A DNA stretch of 64,000 nt from Bacillus sp. ISL-51 (lineage in GTDB: Bacteria > Bacillota > Bacilli > Bacillales > Bacillaceae), in NCBI RefSeq assembly GCF_018613535.1, contig NZ_JAGGQB010000008.1:95256-159255 (forward strand). The letters run 5' to 3'. The position numbers and the translations under genes are program-made. Position 1 is the stretch's first letter. Each line of letters starts with the position of its first letter. The notes beneath the pieces were generated by a model. The model was not told the origin of the DNA and ran no database searches. It saw nothing but the letters and a program-made list of their open reading frames with translations. Below, piece by piece: positions 9,224 to 18,796 of the stretch.

Positions 9224-10281
9224 TGTGGAAAGGGCTTATCCATCAGTATAAAGAATTTTTGCCTGTGACAGATCAGACACCGGCGCTGACATTACATGAA
9301 GGCAATACACCGCTGATCCATCTCCCGAAGCTTTCTGAAAAGCTCGGAATTGAACTGCATGTCAAAACAGAAGGCGTCAATCCGACGGGATCGTTTAAGG
9401 ACCGCGGGATGGTGATGGCTGTCGCCAAAGCGAAAGAAGAAGGAAACGATACGATCATGTGTGCGTCAACCGGAAACACATCCGCCGCTGCTGCGGCATA
9501 TGCGGCGAGAGCCAATATGAAGTGTATCGTCATTATTCCGAACGGAAAAATCGCGTTCGGAAAGCTTGCGCAAGCCGTCATGTACGGAGCGGAAATTATC
9601 GCGATAGACGGAAACTTTGACGACGCGCTTGCCATCGTCCGTTCCATTTGTGAAAAATCTCCGATTGCATTGGTGAACTCGGTAAATCCTTATCGGATTG
9701 AAGGGCAGAAAACAGCTGCCTTCGAAGTATGCGACCAGCTTGGCGGAGCTCCGGATATCCTGGCGATCCCGGTAGGAAACGCGGGCAATATCACGGCTTA
9801 CTGGAAGGGGTTCAAGGAATACCACGAGAAAAACGGCACCGGCCTGCCGAAAATGCGCGGTTTTGAGGCGGAAGGATCTGCGGCTATCGTCCGCGGAAAG
9901 ATCATTAAAAATCCTGAAACAGTGGCAACAGCCATTCGGATCGGAAACCCGGCCAGCTGGGACAAAGCCGTGCTTGCGGCAGAAGAATCAGCCGGAAAAA
10001 TCGATGAAGTGACAGATGAAGAAATTCTTCATGCGTATCAGCTGATTGCCCGTGAAGAAGGCGTGTTTGCCGAACCAGGCTCTTGCGCTTCCATTGCCGG
10101 CGTTTTAAAACAGGTGAAATCGGGTGAAATTCCAAAAGGAAGCAAGGTTGTCGCAGTCTTAACCGGAAACGGCTTAAAAGATCCGAACACGGCAGTAGAT
10201 ATTTCTGACATTCAGCCGATGACTTTGCCGACAGATGAAGACAGCATTCTTGAATATCTGAACGGAGCGGCTCATGTATGA
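9223..10281 (+). CDS. thrC: Threonine synthase
   Basis: A 352-residue fold-type II PLP enzyme converting O-phosphohomoserine to threonine. The PLP lysine is in GSFKDRGM (about residue 59), the phosphate-binding glycine loop is PVGNAGN, and ASTGNTSAA contacts the substrate. ATG 9223 overlaps the hom stop; the end overlaps thrB by four bases. Confidence 0.97.
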   Translation: MWKGLIHQYKEFLPVTDQTPALTLHEGNTPLIHLPKLSEKLGIELHVKTEGVNPTGSFKDRGMVMAVAKAKEEGNDTIMCASTGNTSAAAAAYAARANMKCIVIIPNGKIAFGKLAQAVMYGAEIIAIDGNFDDALAIVRSICEKSPIALVNSVNPYRIEGQKTAAFEVCDQLGGAPDILAIPVGNAGNITAYWKGFKEYHEKNGTGLPKMRGFEAEGSAAIVRGKIIKNPETVATAIRIGNPASWDKAVLAAEESAGKIDEVTDEEILHAYQLIAREEGVFAEPGSCASIAGVLKQVKSGEIPKGSKVVAVLTGNGLKDPNTAVDISDIQPMTLPTDEDSILEYLNGAAHV

Positions 10282-11207
10282 ACGAGGCGGATATGCTGTT
10301 TTCCATTACCGTTCCGGGAAGCACAGCTAACTTAGGGCCGGGTTTTGATTCAGTCGGGATGGCGCTCAGCAGATATTTGAAGCTCTCGGTTTATCGAAGC
10401 GGAGAATGGAAGTTTTCGCCCGAAACGGAAACTGTCGCGGGCATTCCTGCAGGTACGGACAATTTGATTTATCAAGTCGCCAAACGGACGGCTGACCGCT
10501 ATAATGAAGAGCTGCCGCCTGTCCACGTAAAAGTATGGAGCGATATTCCGCTCGCGCGCGGACTCGGCAGCAGCGCGGCCGCTATCGTCGCAGCGATAGA
10601 GCTTGCTGATGAATTATGCAGTCTGGAGCTGTCAGAAAGAGACAAGCTGCATTTGGCCAGCCTGGAGGAGGGCCACCCCGATAATGCCGCTGCGTCCCTC
10701 ACAGGAGGGCTTGTGATCGGTCTTCACGAAGAAGATGAGACACATATCGTGCGTGTGCCGGATGCCGACATTGACGTTGTCGCAGTCATCCCGTTTTATG
10801 AAGTGCTGACGAGAGACGCAAGAGACGTGCTTCCGACACAGCTTCCTTACCGTAACGCCGTAAAAGCGAGCGCCGTCAGCAATCTTCTCATTGCTGCCAT
10901 CATGTCAAAAGACTGGGCGCTGGCGGGGAAAATGATGAGTAAAGATATGCTGCATCAGCCGTACCGCGCCATGCTTGTCCCCGAATTGTCGAAGGTGGAG
11001 CATGCGGCTGAGATGAAGGGAGCATACGGGACGGCACTGAGCGGAGCGGGGCCGACAATTCTTGTGCTGACTGAAAAAGGAAAGGGGGAGGAGCTGAAAC
11101 AACAGCTGTCCCTGACCTTCCCGCACTGTGAAATTGCGGCGCTGACCGTTCCGAGAGAAGGAAGTGTCATTGATCGGAATCCTTTGCAGCAGGTGAAAAG
11201 CATATAA
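10278..11207 (+). CDS. thrB: Homoserine kinase
   Basis: A 309-residue GHMP kinase that phosphorylates homoserine for ThrC. Motif 1 is [15 protein letters not shown], the ATP loop is [12 protein letters not shown], and motif 3 is [12 protein letters not shown]. Starts within the last codon and stop of thrC (ATGA overlap) and is the last gene of the operon before a strong terminator. Confidence 0.97.
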   Translation: MNEADMLFSITVPGSTANLGPGFDSVGMALSRYLKLSVYRSGEWKFSPETETVAGIPAGTDNLIYQVAKRTADRYNEELPPVHVKVWSDIPLARGLGSSAAAIVAAIELADELCSLELSERDKLHLASLEEGHPDNAAASLTGGLVIGLHEEDETHIVRVPDADIDVVAVIPFYEVLTRDARDVLPTQLPYRNAVKASAVSNLLIAAIMSKDWALAGKMMSKDMLHQPYRAMLVPELSKVEHAAEMKGAYGTALSGAGPTILVLTEKGKGEELKQQLSLTFPHCEIAALTVPREGSVIDRNPLQQVKSI

Positions 11208-11212
11208 TGTTA

Positions 11213-11248
11213 AAAAGCGTTCTTCACGTCAGAGAAGAACGCTTTTTT
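11213..11248 (+). terminator. thrB operon terminator
   Basis: Perfect 14-bp stem (AAAAAGCGTTCTTC / GAAGAACGCTTTTT) followed by further T residues. Confidence 0.9.
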
Positions 11249-11305
11249 TCAAGAGCAGGATTTTTATTTAGGGAAGCGAAATAAAAAGAAAAGGAGGAGA
11301 ATGAA

Positions 11306-13282
11306 TTGAAAAAACTCATGACCGAAGAAGACATTGCGGCACTTGTATCTGTGACAGACCCCCAGTATGCCCCTGACGGCAAACGGGCGGCCTACGTACA
11401 GACAAAAGTAAATCAAGAGCAGGATTCATATTCCTCAGCGATTATGATGTATGACTTAGAGACCGGGACGTCAAGCCGATGGACATATGGGGACAAGAAA
11501 AACACCAGTCCGAGATGGTCTCCGGACGGATCGCGTCTCGCTTTTGTTTCTGACAGGGACGGCGGTGTTCCCCAGCTCTTTATCATGAACGCCGGCGGAG
11601 GAGAGGCCGAGAAAGTGACCGATATCCCATGGGGCGTATCTGACCCCATATGGTCTCCCGACGGCAAATCAGTGCTTCTATCCGTCAGTCTGACTTCATC
11701 TGAACGCGCGGATGATCAAGAAAAAAGGAAGGGTGACGAATTTGAGCCTGTTGACGTTCAAACAATAACGTACAAACGTGATGGAAGAGGTTTACTGAAA
11801 GGAAGCTGGGCACAGCTTGTGCTTGTCAATCTGGAAACGGGAAATATTCAGCAGCTTACGGATCATGAAGCTGATCATTATGACGCGGCGTTTTCTCCAA
11901 CTGGCGAATGGCTTGTGTTTACCGCCAATTTAACCGATCAGGGCGATGCCAGTAAGCCGAGCGATGTCTATGTAATGGAGCAAAAAAGCGGCCGCCTGAC
12001 ACAAATTACGCCGTACAGCGGCTCCTTCGGTTCGTGCGCGTTTTCACCGGACGGTTCTTATATCGCCATACTCGGCCATGAAAATGAATATCGCAATGCG
12101 ACATTAGAAAAGGCATGGCTCTACGACATGAAAAACGAACGGCTGTCTTGCCTGACTGACATGCTGGATGTCCATTTAAGTGACGCGCTTATTGCGGATT
12201 CACTTATAGGAGGCGTTACCCCGCGTCCGGTATGGACAAACGACGGCCAGGGATTTTACGTCCTCGGAACCGAGCAGGGAAGCACCGGCATTTATTATAT
12301 TTCAATTGACGGACTCGCTTACCCGATCCGGTTAGAAGATGAATACGTAAACGGTTTTACTTTTCATCCCGATCAAAAAAGCTATATCGCCGTCATTGCC
12401 AAGCCGTCACGGCCCTCTGAGCTTTACAGCATTCCGCTTGGACAAGGGGAAGAGAAACAATTGACGGCGGCCAATGACTGTTTTGTCGAGGAGCATATCA
12501 TATCCGTTCCGGAAAACCTGCAATATGAAACAAAGGATGGGCTGACGGTGAACGGCTGGTTTTTAAAGCCCGCGCGATTTGAAGAAAATAAGACATATCC
12601 GCTCATCCTTTACGTACACGGCGGGCCTCACATGATGTACGGACATACATATTTTCACGAATTTCAAGTGCTGGCTGCAGAAGGGTATGCTGTCGTGTAT
12701 GTGAATCCGAGAGGCAGCCACGGCTATGGACAGGACTTTGTCAATCGTGTCAGGGGGGATTACGGCGGAGGAGATTACCGCGATGTCATGCAGGCTGTGG
12801 ATGAGGCTGCAGATGCCTATCCGTTTATTGACCGGGATCGTCTCGGTGTGACGGGGGGAAGCTACGGAGGATTTATGACCAATTGGATCGTCGGCCAGAC
12901 AGACCGTTTTAAAGCGGCTGTCACGCAGCGCTCTATTTCAAACTGGTTCAGCTTTCACGGTGTCAGTGATATCGGTTACTTTTTCACAGACTGGCAGCTT
13001 GGGCACGACTTATTTGAGGAAACGGACAAGCTATGGGAGCGTTCGCCGATAAAATATGCATTACAAGTCACGACCCCGCTTTTAATTCTTCATGGAGAGC
13101 GAGATGACCGCTGCCCGATAGAACAAGCGGAGCAGCTTTTTACCGCTCTGAAAAAATTAAACAAAACAACCGCGTTTGTCAGATTTCCGGGGGCCACGCA
13201 TGAATTGTCACGCAGCGGCCGCCCTAAGCAGCGGATGAAGCGGCTGAACTATATCTGTTCGTGGTTTGATCAATATTTGTAA
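11306..13282 (+). CDS. yuxL: S9-family acylaminoacyl/prolyl oligopeptidase YuxL
   Basis: A 658-residue cytoplasmic serine peptidase. The N-terminal half is a WD/TolB-like beta-propeller with repeated YSPDG/WSPDG-type blades (about residues 15-370), the C-terminal part an alpha/beta-hydrolase. The catalytic triad is visible as Ser in GGSYGG (about residue 519), Asp in GERDDRCP and His in GATHE. Start TTG 11306 after AAGGAGG. Monocistronic between two terminators. Confidence 0.93.
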   Translation: MKKLMTEEDIAALVSVTDPQYAPDGKRAAYVQTKVNQEQDSYSSAIMMYDLETGTSSRWTYGDKKNTSPRWSPDGSRLAFVSDRDGGVPQLFIMNAGGGEAEKVTDIPWGVSDPIWSPDGKSVLLSVSLTSSERADDQEKRKGDEFEPVDVQTITYKRDGRGLLKGSWAQLVLVNLETGNIQQLTDHEADHYDAAFSPTGEWLVFTANLTDQGDASKPSDVYVMEQKSGRLTQITPYSGSFGSCAFSPDGSYIAILGHENEYRNATLEKAWLYDMKNERLSCLTDMLDVHLSDALIADSLIGGVTPRPVWTNDGQGFYVLGTEQGSTGIYYISIDGLAYPIRLEDEYVNGFTFHPDQKSYIAVIAKPSRPSELYSIPLGQGEEKQLTAANDCFVEEHIISVPENLQYETKDGLTVNGWFLKPARFEENKTYPLILYVHGGPHMMYGHTYFHEFQVLAAEGYAVVYVNPRGSHGYGQDFVNRVRGDYGGGDYRDVMQAVDEAADAYPFIDRDRLGVTGGSYGGFMTNWIVGQTDRFKAAVTQRSISNWFSFHGVSDIGYFFTDWQLGHDLFEETDKLWERSPIKYALQVTTPLLILHGERDDRCPIEQAEQLFTALKKLNKTTAFVRFPGATHELSRSGRPKQRMKRLNYICSWFDQYL

Positions 13283-13289
13283 AAATAAA

Positions 13290-13317
13290 AAACCAGGCTG
13301 TGAGATCAGCCCGGTTT
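13290..13317. terminator. Bidirectional terminator yuxL / yutI
   Basis: Stem AAACCAGGCTG / CAGCCCGGTTT with one mismatch, A-rich before and TTC-rich after, between convergent genes. Confidence 0.75.
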
Positions 13318-13325
13318 CTTCTTGA

Positions 13326-13562
13326 TTAAAATACTTGTTCTACTTCAACGACACCCGGCACTTCTTCAAGAAGGGCGCGTTCGATTCCCGCTTTCAGCGT
13401 AATCGTTGAACTTGGGCAGCTTCCGCATGCGCCAAGGAGGCGAAGTTTTACAATCCCTTCGTCCACGTCGACAAGCTCACAGTCACCGCCGTCACGAAGC
13501 AAAAACGGGCGTAATTTATCTAATACTTCCTGTACTTGTTCTTTCATTTCAACCTCAGTCAT
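13326..13562 (-). CDS. yutI: NifU C-terminal-domain Fe-S scaffold-like protein YutI
   Basis: A 78-residue NifU-like domain with the cluster-binding motif GACGSCPSS (C-x2-C). Start ATG 13562 ([10 protein letters not shown]) lies 8 bases after AAAGGAG. The frame is open further upstream (to 13661), but that extension has no ribosome site and does not resemble the family. Probably helps deliver Fe-S clusters; yutM in this window encodes another Fe-S carrier. Confidence 0.92.
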   Translation of the reverse strand: MTEVEMKEQVQEVLDKLRPFLLRDGGDCELVDVDEGIVKLRLLGACGSCPSSTITLKAGIERALLEEVPGVVEVEQVF

Positions 13563-13740
13563 GACATTCGCTCCTTTCATATGCATAAGACCATTATATT
13601 CACAGTAACGGTAAAAATCTAATGTTTGGTTTGCAAAGTTGCTTTCATTATTATAGCACATCTATACTTGAACATAAAAACCGTTTTTTATACAAAAGCT
13701 GCCTCGTCCTTTGTATACTGGTGTAAAGGGGATGATAAAC

Positions 13741-14067
13741 ATGACAGAGCCGATTATGCTCAGCGTTTACGGCGCGGAAACGGTCTGCGCAAGCTGCGTG
13801 AATATGCCCGGCGCCAAGGATACCTTTGAATGGCTGGAGGCGGCGCTGAAGCGGAAATATCCTGATCAGCCTTTTAGGATGCAATATATTGATATTAATG
13901 AACCGCCTCAACGAGAAGACATTCAAGAGCTCTCAGAACGAATCAGAAACGACGAATTCTTTTATCCGCTCGTTTTAGTGGAGGACGTCATTGTAGGGGA
14001 AGGAAATCCGAATTTAAAAGATATATATGAAGAAATGGAAAAGCGCGGCTACGCAGCCGGTTCATAG
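13741..14067 (+). CDS. yuzD: YuzD, thioredoxin-fold DUF1462 protein
   Basis: A 108-residue small protein with an N-terminal C-x2-C in AETVCASCVNMPGAKDT, the signature of DUF1462 (YuzD), followed by a thioredoxin-like fold. Role unknown, probably redox. ATG 13741 is preceded by AAAGGGGA. It is divergent from yutI and convergent with yutJ. Confidence 0.9.
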   Translation: MTEPIMLSVYGAETVCASCVNMPGAKDTFEWLEAALKRKYPDQPFRMQYIDINEPPQREDIQELSERIRNDEFFYPLVLVEDVIVGEGNPNLKDIYEEMEKRGYAAGS

Positions 14068-14070
14068 AAG

Positions 14071-14099
14071 AAAGCCGCTGATGGCTAATCAGCGGCTTT
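14071..14099. terminator. Bidirectional terminator yuzD / yutJ
   Basis: Perfect 12-bp stem AAAGCCGCTGAT / ATCAGCGGCTTT with T-rich flank, between convergent genes. Confidence 0.85.
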
Positions 14100-14106
14100 G
14101 CTTTTA

Positions 14107-15174
14107 TTATCCGTTATGATGCTTGTACATCCATAAAAGCCCGGATTTTAACAGGCGGGGCACACGCCCGATCAGCGGACGGTCGGCGACAAGACCGAAG
14201 CCCGCTTTTTTTCCGAGTGAGCCGAGCACGCCTTTCAGCTTAAACTGCGGCATCGTTTCCGGCAGCTCTTCCTGATTCCAGCGTTTTTGGAGAATTTGTA
14301 CGATTTGTTCGGCCTGGGCTTCGGCCAGCTGGGCGCTGGGGGCATGCGGAAGGCTCGCGCAATCGCCGACGACATATACATGCTCATCTCCCGGAATATT
14401 ATGGTGCGGTGTTAACACGACGCGGCCTTGTGCGTCTTTTTCTGCATCTAAGTCTCTTACGGCTTGATTCGGCTGAATTCCGGCCGTCCAAACGATGGCA
14501 TCGGCGTGAATGGCTTCGCCGTGATTATACACGATGCCGTCTTCCACTTGTGTAATATTCGCTTTATTGATAATGGTGACTCCGTGTTCCTCAAACCAAT
14601 TCTGCACATATTTGCTCAGCCGTTTCGGAAAGCTTGATAAAATCAGTTCACCGCGGTCAAATAATATAATGTTTAAATCGTCACGGCTCTCTCTTAATTC
14701 ACTGGCAAGCTCAACGCCGCTTAATCCCGCTCCGACAATAGCGACAGCTGCATTGGCGCCGAGGTTGTTCAGTCTTTGATAGGTTGCGCGTGATTGGTCA
14801 ATCGTCTGAATGCTGTATGTGTGTTCCGGGGCGCCGGGCACGTTATGATACTTATCCTCGCAGCCCAGCCCGATAACCGCATCATCGTAAGAAATCGGTT
14901 CGCGGTCATGGAACAGCACTTGTTTATTTTTCGTGTCGATCGAAGATACCTCTCCGTATTGAACATCCAAATTCGGGTGTTCAGGAAAAGACACTCTGAT
15001 ATGATGATCAGAAATAGTGCCGGCGGCAAGCGCATAATATTCTGTTTTTAAGCAGTGATACGGATTTCTGTCAATCAGCGTAATTGAAATATCTGACGGA
15101 AGCTGGTTCGGCAATAAACGGTGAAGCACCCGCATGTTCCCGTACCCTCCGCCGATCAAGACCAATTTTTTCAT
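14107..15174 (-). CDS. yutJ: NADH dehydrogenase-like FAD oxidoreductase YutJ
   Basis: A 355-residue type II NADH:quinone oxidoreductase-like flavoprotein. N-terminal FAD-binding loop GGGYGNMRVL, NAD(P) loop VGAGLSGVELA (near residue 150), and the ATG-type FAD motif (VVGDCASL) are visible. Paralogous to yumB in this window. Likely membrane-associated through its C-terminal region, but physiological role is not established. Confidence 0.9.
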   Translation of the reverse strand: MKKLVLIGGGYGNMRVLHRLLPNQLPSDISITLIDRNPYHCLKTEYYALAAGTISDHHIRVSFPEHPNLDVQYGEVSSIDTKNKQVLFHDREPISYDDAVIGLGCEDKYHNVPGAPEHTYSIQTIDQSRATYQRLNNLGANAAVAIVGAGLSGVELASELRESRDDLNIILFDRGELILSSFPKRLSKYVQNWFEEHGVTIINKANITQVEDGIVYNHGEAIHADAIVWTAGIQPNQAVRDLDAEKDAQGRVVLTPHHNIPGDEHVYVVGDCASLPHAPSAQLAEAQAEQIVQILQKRWNQEELPETMPQFKLKGVLGSLGKKAGFGLVADRPLIGRVPRLLKSGLLWMYKHHNG

Positions 15175-15439
15175 TATGATTCCCCTTTTGCCTGAAAAAT
15201 ATGGTAGTCAATGTTGTTACAAAATAACGAACTATGTAAAATAACATCTAGAATTATATCGAATTTGATCTAAAACCACAATAATAGTTTTAAAATAACC
15301 TACAAATTGACCAGAAAACGCATAATAGTAAAACCTTTACCCTGAATTAATATGTTACGATAATGCTTACGCCAAACCATCTCTTTGACGAAAAGCGGAA
15401 ATTCCGTTAGGATAAGGTACATATGTGAGGTGAAACCGC

Positions 15440-15676
15440 ATGAATCCGATGATTGAATTCTGTGTCAGCAATTTAGCGCGCGGTTCCCAGGAAGCACGAG
15501 AGATATTGGAGAAGGACCCGAATCTGGACGTGCTTGAATACGGCTGTTTAAGCTATTGCGGAAAATGCATGGAGTCCATGTTCGCCCTTGTCAACGGCGA
15601 AGTGGTCACAGGGAACACGCCGGCTGAACTTGTTGAAAACATATATACATTCATAGAAGAAAATCCGATGTTTTAA
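15440..15676 (+). CDS. yuzB: YuzB, DUF1450 protein
   Basis: A 78-residue protein with C-x3-C-type cysteines (SYCGKCM) typical of the DUF1450/UPF0349 family (YuzB). Function unknown; thiol or metal binding is likely from the cysteines. It is divergent from yutJ across a 265-bp AT-rich spacer and has the ribosome site GAGGTG before ATG 15440. Confidence 0.9.
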   Translation: MNPMIEFCVSNLARGSQEAREILEKDPNLDVLEYGCLSYCGKCMESMFALVNGEVVTGNTPAELVENIYTFIEENPMF

Positions 15677-15680
15677 TCAG

Positions 15681-15707
15681 GGGCTCCGAGCGGGCCTCTT
15701 TTTTTAT
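15681..15707 (+). terminator. Probable yuzB terminator
   Basis: GC-rich imperfect inverted repeat (GGGGCTCC...CGGGCCTC) immediately followed by a run of seven T residues. Confidence 0.6.
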
Positions 15708-15808
15708 TGCTCCGAGTTTTGGCAAAATAAAAAATTTGTAGACAGCAAAAATAAATATTGTTATCTTAATAAAGACTTTTTTTAAATAAAATTTTAGAGG
15801 TGGATTCA

Positions 15809-17023
15809 TTGAATATAGTTTGGGGGCTTCTCGGGGCAGCGGCTGTATTAGCCATTGCTTTTTTGTTATCAGAAAAGAAAAGCAAAATTAACGTAAGAAC
15901 CGTCATCATCGGTTTATGTTTACAAATTGCCTTTGGATACATCGTGTTAAAGTGGGATGCGGGGCGGGCCGTATTTTTATGGTTTTCCAGCCGCGTTCAG
16001 CTTCTCATTGATTATGCGAACGAAGGGATCACCTTTATTTTTGGCCCTCTTTTGAAAGTGGGCAGCAGCCCGGCATTTGCACTGAGCGTTCTGCCGGTCA
16101 TTATTTTCTTCTCAGCGCTCATTGCCGTTTTGTATCACTTGAAAATCATGCAGCTCATTTTCCGCGTGATCGGAGGCGGGCTGTCAAAACTTCTTGGGAC
16201 AAGCAAAACAGAATCGCTTGCAGCGGCAGCGAATATTTTTGTCGGTCAATCCGAATCACCGCTTGTCATTAAACCGCTGATTGCCGGATTGACACGTTCA
16301 GAGCTGTTTACGATTATGACGAGCGGTCTATCTGCTGTAGCGGGCTCCACTCTTTTCGGTTACGCGCTGCTCGGCATTCCGATCGAATATTTGCTGGCGG
16401 CAAGCTTTATGGCGGCTCCGGCCGGTCTTGTATTCGGTAAAATACTGATTCCGGAAACGGAAAAAACGCAGACGGTAAAAGGCGATTTTAATATGGACGA
16501 AGGTGAAGGCGCCGCGAATGTGATCGACGCCGCTGCAAAGGGCGCGTCCACAGGTCTTCAGATTGCTTTGAACGTCGGGGCCATGCTGCTTGCGTTTGTC
16601 GCATTAATCGCCGTTGTGAACGGAATTCTCGGCGGAATCGGCGGCTGGTTCGGTTTCAAACATATTACATTAGAATCCATTCTCGGGTATGTGTTTTCTC
16701 CAATTGCATTTGTGATCGGTGTTCCTTGGCATGAAGCCTTAGAGGCGGGAAGCTATATCGGTCAAAAACTTGTATTGAACGAGTTTGTCGCTTACTCAAA
16801 CTTCGGCCCCCATATTGCAGATTTTTCGAAAAAAACGTCTACCATTATCAGCTTTGCCTTGTGCGGATTTGCCAACTTCTCATCCATTGCGATTATGCTC
16901 GGCACACTGGGCGGTTTGGCGCCAAGCCGCCGTTCAGACATCGCGCGCCTCGGATTGAGAGCGGTCATTGCGGGAACGCTCGCAAATCTTCTCAGCGCCG
17001 CGATTGCCGGTATGTTTATTTAA
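15809..17023 (+). CDS. yutK: Concentrative nucleoside transporter YutK (NupC family)
   Basis: A 404-residue polytopic membrane protein of the CNT/NupC family. It has about ten hydrophobic segments, the family motif [12 protein letters not shown] (substrate/Na+ site), and [16 protein letters not shown] near the end. It probably imports nucleosides with sodium or protons. TTG 15809 (MNIVWGLL) after AGAGGTGG gives the B. subtilis length; a GTG at 15800 is in frame but overlaps the ribosome site. Confidence 0.93.
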   Translation: MNIVWGLLGAAAVLAIAFLLSEKKSKINVRTVIIGLCLQIAFGYIVLKWDAGRAVFLWFSSRVQLLIDYANEGITFIFGPLLKVGSSPAFALSVLPVIIFFSALIAVLYHLKIMQLIFRVIGGGLSKLLGTSKTESLAAAANIFVGQSESPLVIKPLIAGLTRSELFTIMTSGLSAVAGSTLFGYALLGIPIEYLLAASFMAAPAGLVFGKILIPETEKTQTVKGDFNMDEGEGAANVIDAAAKGASTGLQIALNVGAMLLAFVALIAVVNGILGGIGGWFGFKHITLESILGYVFSPIAFVIGVPWHEALEAGSYIGQKLVLNEFVAYSNFGPHIADFSKKTSTIISFALCGFANFSSIAIMLGTLGGLAPSRRSDIARLGLRAVIAGTLANLLSAAIAGMFI

Positions 17024-17028
17024 ACGTA

Positions 17029-17056
17029 AAAAAAGCCGCGATTTGTGGCTTTTTTT
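17029..17056 (+). terminator. yutK terminator
   Basis: Hairpin AAAAAGCC / GGCTTTTT with a 9-base loop and trailing T residues, just after the yutK stop. Confidence 0.78.
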
Positions 17057-17152
17057 ATCTTCAGCGATGTGCCGCCTGCCGGGTATCACGGCACTGCCCG
17101 TGAGCTGCCCTATTCGGCCCGTTTATTCATCAACGATTTTGGTTTTAAATGA

Positions 17153-17189
17153 TAAAAGCTCCCTGCATATAACATGCAGGGAGCTTTTA
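17153..17189. terminator. Strong symmetrical hairpin between yutK and dapF
   Basis: Perfect 16-bp stem (TAAAAGCTCCCTGCAT with its complement) and a 5-base loop; works as a terminator on either strand. It lies about 85 bases upstream of dapF, and no gene is visible between it and the yutK terminator. Confidence 0.8.
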
Positions 17190-17273
17190 TGTATGAAAAA
17201 CGGGGGATAATTGTATTGTGTCCGCACGGAAGAGCTTTTATACTAAGAAAAAGAAAAAAAGTTGGAGGCCGAT

Positions 17274-18128
17274 ATGAATTCATTTCGTTTTACCAAGATG
17301 CACGGTCTTGGAAACAGTTATATATATGTGAATCAATTTGAAGAACAGCTGCCGGAAGAACGGCTGGCAGACATCGCTGTCAAGGTGTCGAGCATTCATA
17401 CGGGAATCGGCTCTGACGGATTGATTCTCATTTGTCCGTCAGAGAAAGCGCCCGTGAAAATGCGGATCTTTAATAATGACGGTTCAGAAGGAAAAAACTG
17501 TGGCAACGGTCTTCGCTGTGTGGCAAAGTACGCATACGAACATAAGCTGACAGAAGAAACGTCCTTTTTCATCGAAACGCTGTCAGGCCTTGTGAAAGCA
17601 GACATTAAAGAGGAAAACGGAATAGTGTGTGAAGTCGCAGTTGATATGGGCGAACCGCGCCTTACAAAAAAAGAACTGCCGATGGAGGGCAATGGTGATG
17701 AACAGACGATAAATGAAACCTTCACATTCGGAGAAGCGGAGCTCGCGGGAACAGCCGTTTCAATGGGAAACCCCCACATCGTATTTCCGATTGAAGACAT
17801 TAATCAAGCGCCTTTGACAACGCTCGGACCCGTCATTGAAAAAGATCCGAGATTCCCGGAAGGCGTCAATGTCGAATTTGTGGAAACGGTAAACGCCAAA
17901 GAGCTTCATTTTCGCGTTTGGGAACGGGGCTCCGGCATTACACAGGCATGCGGAACCGGTGCCTGCGCAGCGGCTGTCGCATCTGTATTAAACGGTGTAT
18001 CCGAACGGAATCAAGACATTACCGTTCATTTAGCCGGGGGCGACCTTGTGATTAACTGGCAGGACAACGGGCATGTCCTCATGACAGGCCCAGCTGAAAC
18101 CGTATGTGACGGCGTCTGTTTTCTGTAA
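17274..18128 (+). CDS. dapF: Diaminopimelate epimerase
   Basis: A 284-residue PLP-independent epimerase converting LL- to meso-diaminopimelate for lysine and peptidoglycan. The two catalytic cysteines are visible in [11 protein letters not shown] and [13 protein letters not shown] 17274 follows GGAGG; the family length is matched. It lies 76 bases upstream of yutM, as in B. subtilis. Confidence 0.97.
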   Translation: MNSFRFTKMHGLGNSYIYVNQFEEQLPEERLADIAVKVSSIHTGIGSDGLILICPSEKAPVKMRIFNNDGSEGKNCGNGLRCVAKYAYEHKLTEETSFFIETLSGLVKADIKEENGIVCEVAVDMGEPRLTKKELPMEGNGDEQTINETFTFGEAELAGTAVSMGNPHIVFPIEDINQAPLTTLGPVIEKDPRFPEGVNVEFVETVNAKELHFRVWERGSGITQACGTGACAAAVASVLNGVSERNQDITVHLAGGDLVINWQDNGHVLMTGPAETVCDGVCFL

Positions 18129-18204
18129 ACAGCTCGTTTGAGAATTGGGCCCTTCATGTTTATAATAGATAACAGCATCCGTTTTTTAAAAAGGAGGTCA
18201 TACC

Positions 18205-18567
18205 ATGAGTGTTCCCGTAACAATTACTGAAGCAGCGGCTTTGCATATAAAAGATATGATGAAAGAGCATGAAGAAGAAAACGCGTTTCTCCGTGTAGGC
18301 GTAAAAGGCGGCGGCTGCAGCGGCCTGTCTTACGGAATGGGGTTTGAGCATGAAAAAGGCGAAAAAGACAGCTTGTTCGAGCAGCACGGCATCAACGTTT
18401 TGGTCGACAAGGAAAGCCTTGATATTATGAACGGCACCATCATCGACTTCAAGCAGTCTATGATGGGCGGCGGTTTCACGATCGACAATCCGAACGCCAT
18501 CGCATCATGCGGCTGCGGTTCTTCTTTCCGTACGGCTAAAAATGCCGGCACGCCGGAAGAGTGCTAG
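18205..18567 (+). CDS. yutM: A-type Fe-S carrier (HesB/IscA family) YutM, 3' end supplied at the element junction
   Basis: A 120-residue IscA/ErpA-type protein with the three cluster cysteines in GGGCSGLSY and CGCGSSF. AAGGAGG precedes ATG 18205. The last 100 bases, encoding about the last 32 residues including CGCGSSF, are the left copy of the 100-bp repeat bounding the integrated element. The gene remains complete because the element carries an identical 3' end. Its own terminator now lies 16.7 kb away, beyond the right copy (35330-35376). Confidence 0.93.
   Translation: MSVPVTITEAAALHIKDMMKEHEEENAFLRVGVKGGGCSGLSYGMGFEHEKGEKDSLFEQHGINVLVDKESLDIMNGTIIDFKQSMMGGGFTIDNPNAIASCGCGSSFRTAKNAGTPEEC
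18468..18567 (+). repeat. attL core: left copy of the 100-bp direct repeat
   Basis: Base-for-base identical to 35217-35316; matching stops one base outside on each side (G versus C on the left, G versus A on the right). It ends exactly at the yutM TAG stop codon, so insertion rebuilds the reading frame. Confidence 0.95.
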
Positions 18568-18720
18568 GGGTTTAGCACGGTATATCAACGTTTTGCAACA
18601 CGCTAATGTTCGCGGGATATGATTCGATCATCTAATCGAAAACTGTCTCGGGAGATTGCAGATTGCAGCAGAAAATACGCGATTAACCGTTATTGTTTTG
18701 AACAAAAACGACCCTATTTT

Positions 18721-18739
18721 ACGGTTGTTACGGTTGTTA
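18721..18739 (+). repeat. Tandem ACGGTTGTTA, possible integrase arm or operator site
   Basis: ACGGTTGTTA occurs twice with a 9-base period between attL and the integrase gene, with a related inverted TAACCGTT at 18684. Near the right end an inverted ACCGT-ATAA-ACGGT is seen at about 35169. Position suggests arm-type binding sites, but this is inference. Confidence 0.4.
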
Positions 18740-18742
18740 ATG

Positions 18743-18789
18743 ACGCCTTTCCTTGCGATGTAATTTCTAATCATCGTTAAGGGAGGCGT
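18743..18789 (+). promoter_or_regulatory. Long hairpin over the integrase ribosome-binding site
   Basis: Left arm 18743-18760 pairs with right arm 18772-18789 across an 11-base loop, with two mismatches and a few G-U pairs. The right arm contains the Shine-Dalgarno AAGGGAGG of the integrase and is followed at once by TTTTATT and the ATG. The structure can act as an intrinsic terminator or block translation of the integrase. Confidence 0.65.
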
Positions 18790-18796
18790 TTTTATT